In this document: positions 1 through 7,786 of the stretch, in pieces | Layout of the letters: each line of letters begins with the position of its first letter | Position numbering within the stretch: position 1 is the first letter of the stretch | Assembly (NCBI RefSeq): GCF_000827885.1 | Contig: NZ_JTKH01000006.1 | Location: 682,001-746,000, forward strand | DNA length: 64,000 nt | Direction: 5' to 3' | Source of the DNA: Vibrio renipiscarius | GTDB taxonomy: Bacteria > Pseudomonadota > Gammaproteobacteria > Enterobacterales > Vibrionaceae | Made by a program: the position numbers and the translations under genes | The notes under the pieces: generated by a model | Databases searched by the model: none | What the model was told of the DNA's origin: nothing | The model's input: the letters and a program-made list of their open reading frames with translations, nothing else

Positions 1-456
1 GTAATACGTCATCACGGTAGCAAAAGTGGTGATCAATAATAGCTCGATCGTGTTTTCAACTAAGTGCGGGAATTGGTCGGACGGAACCGTAAAGAAATAA
101 TGGGCGATTAAAGAAATCACAACTAACATCGGCCAAATGGTGCCAGGGAAAAGAACCAAATAGCACAGCGGCAGCAATAAAAAGGCGTCATCAAGCGCCC
201 CCAGTTCTAAGGGCTCGATGGCGCCACCTAAAAGAACATGGACAAAGGAACAAAATGCGAGAAATTTACAACGCTTTGGGGAGTGAGTCAGTAGTGCGGC
301 AATCATACCAAAAGGAAAGAGAATATACGTCCAACCGACGACGTGATGTTCGGTGATCAAGGTGTAAGAAATGAGGCCAATTGCAATCATATAGCCAGCA
401 CGAACTACTACTTTGATGTCTAATGCATCTACTACTTTCTGCGTAATACTCTTCAT
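1..456 (-). CDS. Multi-pass membrane protein, N-terminal part (runs off window)
   Basis: The reverse strand from the ATG at 456 stays open to the window edge and encodes 152 residues with no stop, so the C-terminus is missing. It begins MKSITQKVVDALDIKVVVRAG and then shows about five hydrophobic stretches with short loops, as in the membrane-integral sensory N-termini (MASE type) that precede GGDEF or histidine-kinase output domains in Vibrio. That resemblance is an inference from topology only; the output domain lies outside the window. The start was chosen because translation upstream of 456 has no better start and the hydrophobic core follows directly. A simple membrane protein of unknown function is equally possible. 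Confidence 0.6.
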   Translation of the reverse strand, partial: MKSITQKVVDALDIKVVVRAGYMIAIGLISYTLITEHHVVGWTYILFPFGMIAALLTHSPKRCKFLAFCSFVHVLLGGAIEPLELGALDDAFLLLPLCYLVLFPGTIWPMLVVISLIAHYFFTVPSDQFPHLVENTIELLLITTFATVMTYY

Positions 457-1013
457 TCCATATCTCAGCAACTTGTGCGACGACAAGCGACCATAAAGGC
501 ACTTAACCTATTTATAAACCTGTCAGAAGACACTAGCATGACTCGATTCATAATGAATCGCTTCCGGCAAAATTAAGGGCGTTATTCGAGCGAATTCACA
601 CCCTCTTTTGGACGCAAATCACGAGTTCAGCGGTGAACAAACGATCGGGAGGAGAAGCAAAAGACGCGGGTACTTTGCCGAGCGATGAGGCTCAAAAATA
701 GGATGATATATCTCCCCGTTCTACTTGAAATTGCAGTGGTGTTGACTGGCACTCTCAAACCTCATCACATAGCGCCTCTGCACTCAGAGGCTTTGCTCGT
801 TTGTCGCCTATGTGCATCTTCAAGTTGTGTTTGGGCTTAGGTTTAAGAGTTAGTGACGCAACCGTCATCCATAAAAAACGCTGATAGTATAGAGGCCTCA
901 TCGCTCATCAACTTATCCATTATTGTTATCGAACAAACGGTTAATCGCATTGTTCTATATCTGAGTGGCATGAAAAGTCAGATTAATATAACTGGGTTTT
1001 TATACAGTAAAAC
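457..1013. other. Intergenic region, no gene seen
   Basis: No convincing reading frame is present between the truncated membrane gene and the SOS-type promoter at 1014. The region holds the folded repeat at 723-825 and an otherwise featureless AT-rich stretch. Confidence 0.5.
723..825. repeat. Folded intergenic repeat with ACTTGAA/TTCAAGT ends
   Basis: The block starts with ACTTGAA (723-729) and ends with its complement TTCAAGT (819-825). Inside, CACATAGCG (766-774) can pair with CGCCTATGTG (805-814, one bulge), and GCCTCTG (774-780) pairs perfectly with CAGAGGC (785-791) across a four-base loop. The nested design resembles the short palindromic intergenic repeats common in Vibrio chromosomes; membership in a named family was not checked. 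Confidence 0.5.
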
Positions 1014-1037
1014 TTGACAATTATTTCAGGAGAACTA

Positions 1038-1057
1038 TGCTGTATATAGATACAGTA
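1038..1057. promoter_or_regulatory. LexA (SOS) operator
   Basis: TGCTGTATATAGATACAGTA matches the E. coli SOS-box consensus TACTGTATATATATACAGTA at 18 of 20 positions and contains the invariant CTGT-N8-ACAG core (1040-1055). A TTGACA hexamer lies upstream at 1014-1019, so LexA would sit over the start region of the promoter. The site overlaps the first codons of the longest reading of the next gene, which argues that translation starts later, at 1073. Confidence 0.75.
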
Positions 1058-1072
1058 AAACGGAGGTGGGGT

Positions 1073-1297
1073 ATGTTGTGGGAAACTCTCGAACGCGTAA
1101 ACCGTGCACGCCAACAGGCGATGCTTGATTCTGAATATTTAAAATCAGCACGAGCTCATCAAAAAGTATTACAAACACAATCGTATTCTTCGGCAATGAA
1201 AAAGTCAGCTCGAAGTGCTCAAAAACAAGAGAAGAAATTGGCTGATATCTATCAACAAGTGGAGTTTGGAGTGAATCCATCCGGACGTGAACACTGA
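1073..1297 (+). CDS. Small basic protein under a LexA box, function unknown
   Basis: This 74-residue frame starts at an ATG preceded by GGAGG (1062-1066). A longer in-frame start at 1037 has its own AGGAG but would place the LexA operator inside the coding sequence, so 1073 is preferred. The product is highly charged, rich in Lys, Arg, Gln and Ala, predicted helical, with no membrane segment or signal peptide (MLWETLERVNRARQQ...). I do not recognise the family. The operator predicts induction by DNA damage. The reverse-strand frame over the same bases (1035-1280) lacks a ribosome site and is treated as a shadow. Confidence 0.65.
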   Translation: MLWETLERVNRARQQAMLDSEYLKSARAHQKVLQTQSYSSAMKKSARSAQKQEKKLADIYQQVEFGVNPSGREH

Positions 1298-1367
1298 TCG
1301 ATAGGGATGACCATGTTGTGATACTTTATCTCGCGTCATTTAATCCGCGATTACAGTTAATACAAAT

Positions 1368-1399
1368 AAGCCTTGCTTGATAGCAAGGCTTAATTATTT
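1368..1399. terminator. Hairpin terminator between convergent genes
   Basis: AAGCCTTGCT (1368-1377) pairs perfectly with AGCAAGGCTT (1382-1391) around a TGAT loop, followed by AATTATTT. It sits between the LexA-controlled small gene and the convergent rarD and could serve both strands. Confidence 0.65.
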
Positions 1400-1450
1400 C
1401 AGCGATAAAGCCTCTGATTGAATCCTCCAATCCTGGCTTGCGTTTTTTCG

Positions 1451-2341
1451 CTAGGGCTTTGCCAGAGGTCGGCGTTTAATCATACTTTCAATGATAATGA
1501 ACAGTAGGCCCGCCCAAATCAAACTAAAGCTGATCAGTTTTACTTCATCAAACACTTCACCGAAGAGGAACACCGCTAAGACAAACTGCAAACTCGGCTC
1601 AATATATTGCATTAACGCCACATTCGACATTGACGTTAAACGGATCGCCATTGAGTAGAAAATCAAAGGCAGCAAGGTAATCGGGGCTGAGCCCATATAG
1701 AGCAGCAGTGTTTGCCAATCAGTTTGTAATGACACCGCACCGACAGTCGCGTGTTTCACCACTAAATAAGTCAGTGCAATTGGGGTCAGTAATAACACTT
1801 CAACAAAGAGGCAGGTTGCCCAGTCATAACTGATTTTCTTTTTAAACCAGCCATAAAGAGTGAAAAATATTGCCATGGTGAGTGCAATATATGGGATTTG
1901 CCCATATTGCATGACTTGATAGCTTAATCCGGCTGTCGCCAACACTAAGGCGATTTTTTTACCTAAGCTAATGTGCTCTTTAAGAACAAACACGCCCAGT
2001 GCAGCCATGGTCAGTGGACTGATGAAAAAACCGAGGCTAGCGTCGATAACACGATCGTTGGTCATCGCCCAAGTAAAAGCCGTCCACGATACACACATAA
2101 GAAAGCTGGCCAAAAAGGCGGTTTTCAGTGAATAACGGTCAGCAAAAATGGCTTTGAGGTCAATACGTTTGCGCTGGAGTAAAATGATCATTAACGCGGC
2201 GAAAGGTACAGAGGCGATCAAACGAAATGCCAGCAACTCATCCATTGCCGCATTAGGTAAAAATTGGTAATACAGTGGCAGGAGACCCCAAAGTGCAAAG
2301 GAGAGGGCGGCCATACTGTTGCCGAAGCGTGATTCATTCAT
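1451..2341 (-). CDS. rarD: RarD-family EamA transporter
   Basis: A 296-residue inner-membrane protein with about ten hydrophobic segments arranged as two EamA halves. It opens NSMAALSFALWGLLPLYYQFLP, the N-terminal signature of the RarD subfamily of drug/metabolite transporters. The substrate is not established for the family; E. coli RarD is annotated as a putative permease. Length matches the family norm. The start at 2341 is the only sensible one. It stands alone on the minus strand, separated from rplY upstream by a strong hairpin. Confidence 0.85.
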   Translation of the reverse strand: MNESRFGNSMAALSFALWGLLPLYYQFLPNAAMDELLAFRLIASVPFAALMIILLQRKRIDLKAIFADRYSLKTAFLASFLMCVSWTAFTWAMTNDRVIDASLGFFISPLTMAALGVFVLKEHISLGKKIALVLATAGLSYQVMQYGQIPYIALTMAIFFTLYGWFKKKISYDWATCLFVEVLLLTPIALTYLVVKHATVGAVSLQTDWQTLLLYMGSAPITLLPLIFYSMAIRLTSMSNVALMQYIEPSLQFVLAVFLFGEVFDEVKLISFSLIWAGLLFIIIESMIKRRPLAKP

Positions 2342-2535
2342 AGTAAGTCGGGAGAATCATGAGAAATAGGCGGCAATTTTAGGCTTAATTAGTGCATTGT
2401 AAAGCAATAGATTTTATTCAACAGCCGACATATTTTTTATCAATTGAAACCGATGGATATATTGTTGTGAGCGTTGGTTTTGGTGGGTGAGTAGTACAGG
2501 ATTTTTGATGTGAAAACTGAGGTGCTAAAAACGGT

Positions 2536-2576
2536 GAAACCCCAGAGGTGGTAAGTCCCTGGGGTTTCGAATTTTT
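2536..2576. terminator. rplY terminator
   Basis: GAAACCCCAG (2536-2545) pairs perfectly with CTGGGGTTTC (2559-2568). On the minus strand, downstream of rplY, the stem is followed by ACCGTTTTTAG; on the plus strand it is followed by GAATTTTTT. It therefore looks bidirectional and fills most of the useful content of the 2342-2657 gap. Confidence 0.7.
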
Positions 2577-2657
2577 TAGAATTGTCGGATGGTAAGGCCG
2601 ATATTCTTATATGCAAAAGGTTGGCTTTTTATCCAACTAATTCCTCGGTAAAGGAAA

Positions 2658-2936
2658 TTAGATACGGATGAAGTCCATGTGCTCAACTTTTGGCTTGAAA
2701 GCGTGACGTTGAACGTCTTGAGGCTTAACTTTAACTTCAGCGCCATCGATCACTAGAACGATACCTTCGTAGAACGCAGGCTTGTCCATTTGGTTAACGA
2801 TGTCGTTGTGGTTAAGAGTGATTGATACTGGAGCTTCAGAACCACCGTAAACGATAGCTGGGAAATTACCAGTGTGACGTAGGCGGCGGCTCGCACCTTT
2901 ACCTAGTTCAGTACGTACTACTGCTTCAAATTTCAT
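2658..2936 (-). CDS. rplY: 50S ribosomal protein L25
   Basis: A 92-residue protein starting [20 protein letters not shown], the N-terminus of bacterial L25, which binds 5S rRNA in the large subunit. The length corresponds to the short form lacking the CTC C-terminal domain, as in E. coli and Vibrio. The KGASRRLR stretch is the RNA-binding start of the family. In E. coli rplY lies close to radD and rsuA; here it is about 7 kb away on the same side, so partial synteny is kept. Confidence 0.95.
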   Translation of the reverse strand: MKFEAVVRTELGKGASRRLRHTGNFPAIVYGGSEAPVSITLNHNDIVNQMDKPAFYEGIVLVIDGAEVKVKPQDVQRHAFKPKVEHMDFIRI

Positions 2937-3292
2937 AGTATAACTCTTATAAAATTAATATAAATTTCATAACACGATGCGACCTCGTGTCATGGTATAC
3001 GCCGTAGGAAACTAAATAGTAACTCTAACAGCGAGCGCGGATACTAGCATTCAATCCTAATTTGAGCAATACCTTTGGTGGCTGTCTGGCGATATTCTAA
3101 ACGTTAAAAAGGCCATTTAGGTAAAGTGCTCGCTTAATCACCAATCTGCGCTTAAGCCTTGATAGGTATTCACTTTAAAAGCGGCGAGCGAATAAACTCA
3201 AGATGAACGGGATCTGAATGAAGATGTCACGATAGGTTAAGCTGAGTCGCGTAATCTAGCTTCAAAATACGTTATTGATTTAGGAGCAAGTG
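2937..3292. other. rplY promoter region
   Basis: No gene. This 356-bp gap separates the divergent rplY and glycosyltransferase genes and must hold both promoters, but no hexamer pair stands out. It contains a 15-base string (3068-3082) that recurs at 18446-18460. Confidence 0.35.
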
Positions 3293-4027
3293 ATGAAGCC
3301 AATTAGTATTGTCGTGATTACATTAAATGAAGAAAAACGCATTAGCCGCTTATTAGAAGATTTAAGCCAGCAAACGCATCAGCAGTTTGAAGTTATCGTG
3401 GTCGATTCAAACAGCGATGATAATACCGTTGAAGTGGCTCAAGCGTATCAAAATGCATTACCGGATTTGACGGTACACAAGATGGACCGACGCGGTGTCA
3501 GTTTAGGCCGCAACACTGGTGCGAACTTAGCTAAACATGAGCGACTATTATTTCTTGATGCTGATGTGCGTCTTACGCCTGCATTCCTGACGCTGGCGAT
3601 CGAGCAACTTGAGCGCAAGCAGCTCGAGGTAGCGGGTGTTTACATGGGAGCAAAGGATCTGCCTTTGGTTCATAAGTTGGGCTATGGCCTGTTTAACTTG
3701 GGCTTGTTTATCACCCAATTTACTTTTCCGACGGCGGTGGGGGCGTGTATTTTTTCCAGTAAAAACGTTCACCAGCGTATCGGTGGCTTTGATGAACAAA
3801 TTACGCTTTGTGAAGATTGTGACTACGTAAAACGTGCAGGAAAAACGTGGCGTTTCCGTTTCTTAAATTTAACCTTTGGTTTTGACCCTCGTCGTCTTGA
3901 TCAAGATGGTACGTTTAAAATGGGCGCAACGTATCTCAAAGCCAATGTGCGACGTTTCTTCTTTGGGGAGATGCGTAATAACGAGATGGAATACAAATTC
4001 GATCATTACCGCGATCAGCAGCGATAA
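3293..4027 (+). CDS. Family 2 glycosyltransferase
   Basis: A 244-residue GT-A-fold glycosyltransferase without membrane segments. The N-terminus PISIVVITLNEEKRI is the nucleotide-binding first strand of GT2, VVDSNSDDNT is the next signature, and FLDADVRL is the DXD motif that coordinates metal and sugar nucleotide. The ATG at 3293 has AGGAG six bases upstream; the adjacent GTG at 3290 is too close. The donor and acceptor cannot be read from sequence. The gene lies 16 bp upstream of the DedA-LssY gene and probably shares its transcript, suggesting that a lipid-linked or envelope substrate is modified. Confidence 0.85.
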   Translation: MKPISIVVITLNEEKRISRLLEDLSQQTHQQFEVIVVDSNSDDNTVEVAQAYQNALPDLTVHKMDRRGVSLGRNTGANLAKHERLLFLDADVRLTPAFLTLAIEQLERKQLEVAGVYMGAKDLPLVHKLGYGLFNLGLFITQFTFPTAVGACIFSSKNVHQRIGGFDEQITLCEDCDYVKRAGKTWRFRFLNLTFGFDPRRLDQDGTFKMGATYLKANVRRFFFGEMRNNEMEYKFDHYRDQQR

Positions 4028-4043
4028 GACTGGATAACCGATC

Positions 4044-5345
4044 ATGTTGTTTGAAGCACAAAGCCTGTTTATTGGCGCTTTGCTTGATGCGCTTATTGGT
4101 CCCAACTTGTTTGTACCCGGCGAGCCGTTTTTACTCGCCGCGGGTTATCAATTACAACAAGGGGTGTGGACTGGGTTAATCGCGGTTTTACTTGGCGCAC
4201 TGCTTGGTGATCATATCAGCTATTGGATTGGTCGGTACGTGGGGGTGCCAGCACAGAAAAAACTGATCGCTTGGCAACCTAAAACGCGCCGTCCTATCGC
4301 TCGCTGTCGCCGATTGATATACAAAAAGGGCAATTATGTCTTAGCATTTGCTCGCTTGCTGGGGCCGGTTGCTTGGGTCGTTCCATTTATCGCGGGCACT
4401 CATAAGGTGACATGGTCACGTTTTGCCACGTTTGATTTGTTTGGTGTGATACTCGGTGTTGGTCAGTTTGCTATGTGGGGGTATTTGCTGGCCATCGGTA
4501 TAGAGCGTTTTCCTATGTTGGCGCAAGCCAAAGCGGTCCTTATAGAGCATCAATATCTATTGCTGGTGTTGTTATGCGGTGCCGTATTCTTTTACTTGGG
4601 CCGAAAGCTGCGTTGGCGCTTTTTATTACCTAAATTAACCGCATTGGTTTTCTCACTAATGCTGCTGACGAATTACAGCCATTTTTTCTGGTTTGCCGAT
4701 GACTTTCAAAAACAACCTGTCGATGATCGCTATAAGCATCTAGTCGTTGAACCGAGTGAATTATTGTTTAAAGCGTATCCGGGAAAATCGGGCGTTTTTG
4801 ATGCGCAAGCGATCAACGTGGTCTACATCGGTGAACAACCTCGCACGCTCATGACGTCTTTGGGCTGGATTGAGAACAAAACGTTTTCACGTAATGAGAT
4901 TGAATTAAGAGACTATGTTCGTTTGCTTCGAGATCATACACCGCCTGTGTCGGATCTGTTTTGGCAGGGGCAGCCACAAGATATGGCTTTTCAACTGCCG
5001 GGTAATTTGACGCATCGTAGCCACATTCGCTGGTGGCAGGTGGGTATTGATAATGCGACGAGACACCCGATTTGGTTTGGTGCGTTAAGTTATGACAATG
5101 GATTACAAATAACCCCATATTCCGGCATCTTTACTGTACTGCACAGCATCGATCCTAATGTGGATTCTGAACGGGATCGTTTAGCCAAGCAAATTGGCGA
5201 GTTTCTTCCTCAGCACAGTGCGATACTGCAGCCATTACTGACTGCTCGTCATCAGGATGAAGAGCATGAATATTTCACCGATGGCCGTGTATTAATGGTG
5301 CAAGATCAGAATTTGGCGCTCATTAGCCAACAGGCAAGCCAGTAG
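4044..5345 (+). CDS. DedA / LssY C-terminal fusion membrane protein
   Basis: A 433-residue protein in two parts. Residues 1-190 form a DedA (SNARE-associated) domain with re-entrant hydrophobic segments and the signature FARLLGPVAWVVPFIAGT, typical of DedA undecaprenyl-phosphate/lipid translocases. Residues about 230-430, after another membrane segment, match the soluble LssY C-terminal domain (PF14067-type), including RSHIRWWQVG and HPIWFGALSYD. DedA-LssY fusions are known but their biochemical role is not. The upstream glycosyltransferase suggests work on a lipid-carried glycan. Start at 4044, 16 bp after the previous stop. Confidence 0.75.
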   Translation: MLFEAQSLFIGALLDALIGPNLFVPGEPFLLAAGYQLQQGVWTGLIAVLLGALLGDHISYWIGRYVGVPAQKKLIAWQPKTRRPIARCRRLIYKKGNYVLAFARLLGPVAWVVPFIAGTHKVTWSRFATFDLFGVILGVGQFAMWGYLLAIGIERFPMLAQAKAVLIEHQYLLLVLLCGAVFFYLGRKLRWRFLLPKLTALVFSLMLLTNYSHFFWFADDFQKQPVDDRYKHLVVEPSELLFKAYPGKSGVFDAQAINVVYIGEQPRTLMTSLGWIENKTFSRNEIELRDYVRLLRDHTPPVSDLFWQGQPQDMAFQLPGNLTHRSHIRWWQVGIDNATRHPIWFGALSYDNGLQITPYSGIFTVLHSIDPNVDSERDRLAKQIGEFLPQHSAILQPLLTARHQDEEHEYFTDGRVLMVQDQNLALISQQASQ

Positions 5346-5381
5346 AGCCCTTTATATAATGGGGCCGCTTAATGAAGTGGT

Positions 5382-6269
5382 CTAATTGTATTGGGCTCTA
5401 AAATCTGATGGCGTCATGTTTTTTACGGTTTTAAATTGGCGATTAAAATTGGATAAATTTTGAAAGCCACTCTGCTCGGCGATCAGCGCCACTGACAACT
5501 CTGAATTAAGTAACATTTCACACGCCTTACCGATACGAAATCGTTTTAAGTGTTCAGAAAAACTTGCCAAAAAATGACGTTCAAAAAGTCGATACGCAGA
5601 GCTTTCGCTAATGTGTAAATGTCGGCATAAGTCACTTATTTTAATCGATTCAGCATAATGCTGCTCGATGAAGTTTTTCGCCGCTTCCATTCGTTTGCTC
5701 GATTCCTCATCACTATTTCGGATGTGTAACCCATATGGATTGACAGAGAGCTTGCTGGCGTTGACATCGTCAGCCAGTAAGCTGAGTGATTGCAATACTC
5801 GCAGCAGCTGGTGATGAGGCTCGTCGTCGTCGAGGTTGTTTAGCATATGAAAGATTTTTTCGGTGGTTTCAGCGCTGAACTTCAAACCATGATCCGCATG
5901 ATTGAGAAATTTTTTGATGAACTTGAGTTCGGGCATGCTATCGATCAAAGACTCTATCCATTGATGGCGAAACCAAAGGATCATTGAATAATGGCCTTGC
6001 TCTTTATCATCATTGATCGTTCCTGAGATCATATGCGGCAATCCGGGTCCGAATAAAAAAAGGCTGTTGGGCTCAATGTTTGTCACACTGTCTCCGGCAA
6101 AACAAGTGCCTTGAAAAACATGGTTAGGATCGCGATAGAGCACCAATTCATACTCTGAATGGTAATGCCAAGGGCAAGAGAACTGCTCGATTTTATTTTT
6201 GCAGTGGTATTCTTTGAATTGCCAACTGAACTGGTTGTTATTTAATACATTTTCTATGGTTGGTTTCAT
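5382..6269 (-). CDS. AraC-family transcriptional regulator
   Basis: A 295-residue regulator. The N-terminal half looks like a cupin sensor (CPWHYHSEYELVLYRD, then FGPGLPHMISG). The C-terminal ~100 residues carry two helix-turn-helix motifs of the AraC/XylS type (ISDLCRHLHISESSAYRLF and VALIAEQSGFQNLSNFNRQF), ending in the family signature TPSDFRAQYN. The start ATG at 6269 has GGAAG upstream. It is divergent from the SET-type sugar efflux gene at 6461, so the likely role is sugar-responsive control of that transporter. The inducer is unknown. Confidence 0.85.
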   Translation of the reverse strand: MKPTIENVLNNNQFSWQFKEYHCKNKIEQFSCPWHYHSEYELVLYRDPNHVFQGTCFAGDSVTNIEPNSLFLFGPGLPHMISGTINDDKEQGHYSMILWFRHQWIESLIDSMPELKFIKKFLNHADHGLKFSAETTEKIFHMLNNLDDDEPHHQLLRVLQSLSLLADDVNASKLSVNPYGLHIRNSDEESSKRMEAAKNFIEQHYAESIKISDLCRHLHISESSAYRLFERHFLASFSEHLKRFRIGKACEMLLNSELSVALIAEQSGFQNLSNFNRQFKTVKNMTPSDFRAQYN

Positions 6270-6282
6270 CTGCGCTTCCTTG

Positions 6283-6300
6283 ATCTAACCCGAGTTAGAT
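6283..6300. promoter_or_regulatory. 18-bp palindrome in the araC-type / efflux divergent region
   Basis: ATCTAAC (6283-6289) and GTTAGAT (6294-6300) form a perfect inverted repeat around CCGA, 14 bp upstream of the AraC-type start codon. Its position in the 190-bp divergent control region makes it a candidate autoregulatory operator; a 5'-UTR hairpin is the alternative. Confidence 0.45.
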
Positions 6301-6460
6301 TACTTGGTTAGGTATAATCCGTCAAAAAAAAGACCTAAAATGAGGGGAAAGTATCATTAGTCGATGGGAAGTTATTAATGTATTTGATTTATTTTGAGTA
6401 GACTGAGGGCATTCAGTTTAGTCAGATCAAGCAAGAGTTTGTACAGGTTAGGAGAGGTTT

Positions 6461-7654
6461 ATGTTCAAGGAAAAAACCGCCTTGATATTTTTAATTATGA
6501 CGTTTGTTTCCGGGTTATGTGGTTCATTTTTCTACCCATTATCAAGCCTATTTATTATTGAGGCGTTAGGAGCCACTCCGGCCATGTTGAGCGTGTATAT
6601 GATTTTATCGATATGTGCAGCCGTGGTGGTGTCTCAGTTTATGGCGGTAAAATCTGACAAAGGTTGGAACCGTAAGACGGTGCTGTTGGTGGCATTAAGT
6701 TGCTATTTGATCACGGTGTTAGCGTTTAGTGTGATTCGTGATTATTATCTCGCGGTCGCGGTCGCGGTTGCGGTGATCTTTGGCAGCCTGAGTGGGTCTA
6801 TATTTGGCCAATTATTTGCGCTCGGGCGTGAATATGCCGATGAACATATTGAAGACAGCACCACATTCTTAGCCATTATGCGTGCCGGTATAGCCATCGC
6901 CTGGGTCGTAGGGCCGCCGATCGCTTTTATCCTAAAGGCCTCGTTTGGCTTTAGCGCATCATTTGCTGCTGCCGCTGTTGCAACGTTACTGAGTATTCTT
7001 TTGGCTCATTTGTATCTGCCAAACAGCGTCATTAAAGAAAAGAAAGGGCGGGAGGAGAGTAAAGGGCCGTTTAGTCCAACCATCATTTTGTTTTCGGTGG
7101 CGTTGGTGTTTATGTTTAGCGCCAATAACCTATACGTTACCAGCATGCCTCTTTATCTGACCCAAGAGCTAAAGGTGAACGCCAGTTGGGTCGGTTATAT
7201 GTTTGGCTTTGCCGCGCTATGTGAAATTCCCATTATGCTCAAAGTCGGTCGAATGGCCGCGAGATTCGGCACGATGAAGTTATTAGCCTTGTCGCTAGTG
7301 AGTGGCTGCGTGTTCTTTGTTGCAATGCTGCATGTGCGAGATTTCTGGCAATTGCTTTCAATCCAGTTATTGAATGGTGTCTTTATTGGCGTGACCGCGA
7401 CGCTGGGTATGGTGGCGATTCAAGATATGATGCGCGATCGATTAGGGACGGCGTCAACCTTGTTTTCTAATTTGATGCAGGTGAGTATGTTATTTGCCAG
7501 TCTGTCGGTGGGGTTTGTGGGTGAACTTTACAGTTACTATTGGGCGTTTTATATCTGCCTCGCGTCAGCGCTATGCTCACTGCTGCTATTAAGCTATTTT
7601 GTGTTTAATGAAGTAAAAGCAGACAAAATGAAGTTGTCACAACAAGTTGCGTAA
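6461..7654 (+). CDS. SET-family sugar efflux transporter (MFS)
   Basis: A 397-residue major-facilitator protein with 12 predicted hydrophobic segments. The stretch QLFALGREYADEHIED followed by MRAGIAIAWVVGPPIAF closely parallels the same region of E. coli SetA/SetB, which export glucose and lactose analogues. TAGGAGAGG gives a strong ribosome site before 6461. Together with the divergent AraC-type regulator it forms a self-contained efflux module. Which of the SetA/B/C activities it has cannot be decided from sequence. Confidence 0.82.
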   Translation: MFKEKTALIFLIMTFVSGLCGSFFYPLSSLFIIEALGATPAMLSVYMILSICAAVVVSQFMAVKSDKGWNRKTVLLVALSCYLITVLAFSVIRDYYLAVAVAVAVIFGSLSGSIFGQLFALGREYADEHIEDSTTFLAIMRAGIAIAWVVGPPIAFILKASFGFSASFAAAAVATLLSILLAHLYLPNSVIKEKKGREESKGPFSPTIILFSVALVFMFSANNLYVTSMPLYLTQELKVNASWVGYMFGFAALCEIPIMLKVGRMAARFGTMKLLALSLVSGCVFFVAMLHVRDFWQLLSIQLLNGVFIGVTATLGMVAIQDMMRDRLGTASTLFSNLMQVSMLFASLSVGFVGELYSYYWAFYICLASALCSLLLLSYFVFNEVKADKMKLSQQVA

Positions 7655-7680
7655 TTTGACAATCTAATCACATAAAAACA

Positions 7681-7711
7681 AAGGCTTGCCATAAAATGAC
7701 AAGCCTTTTTT
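7681..7711 (+). terminator. Terminator after the SET transporter
   Basis: AAGGCTTG (7681-7688) pairs with CAAGCCTT (7700-7707), followed directly by a T run. It lies between convergent genes. Confidence 0.8.
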
Positions 7712-7786
7712 ACGATGCTGAGTTTGAGATTTAAAACGGGACGATATGTTTCGCTTCGGCGCCAAAATGGGCGGCTAATTCTCGCT

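Noticed and set aside
1035..1280. 81-residue reverse frame opposite the LexA-controlled gene
   Set aside because: No ribosome site, ends over the operator, and is the antisense reading of a gene with a strong ribosome site.
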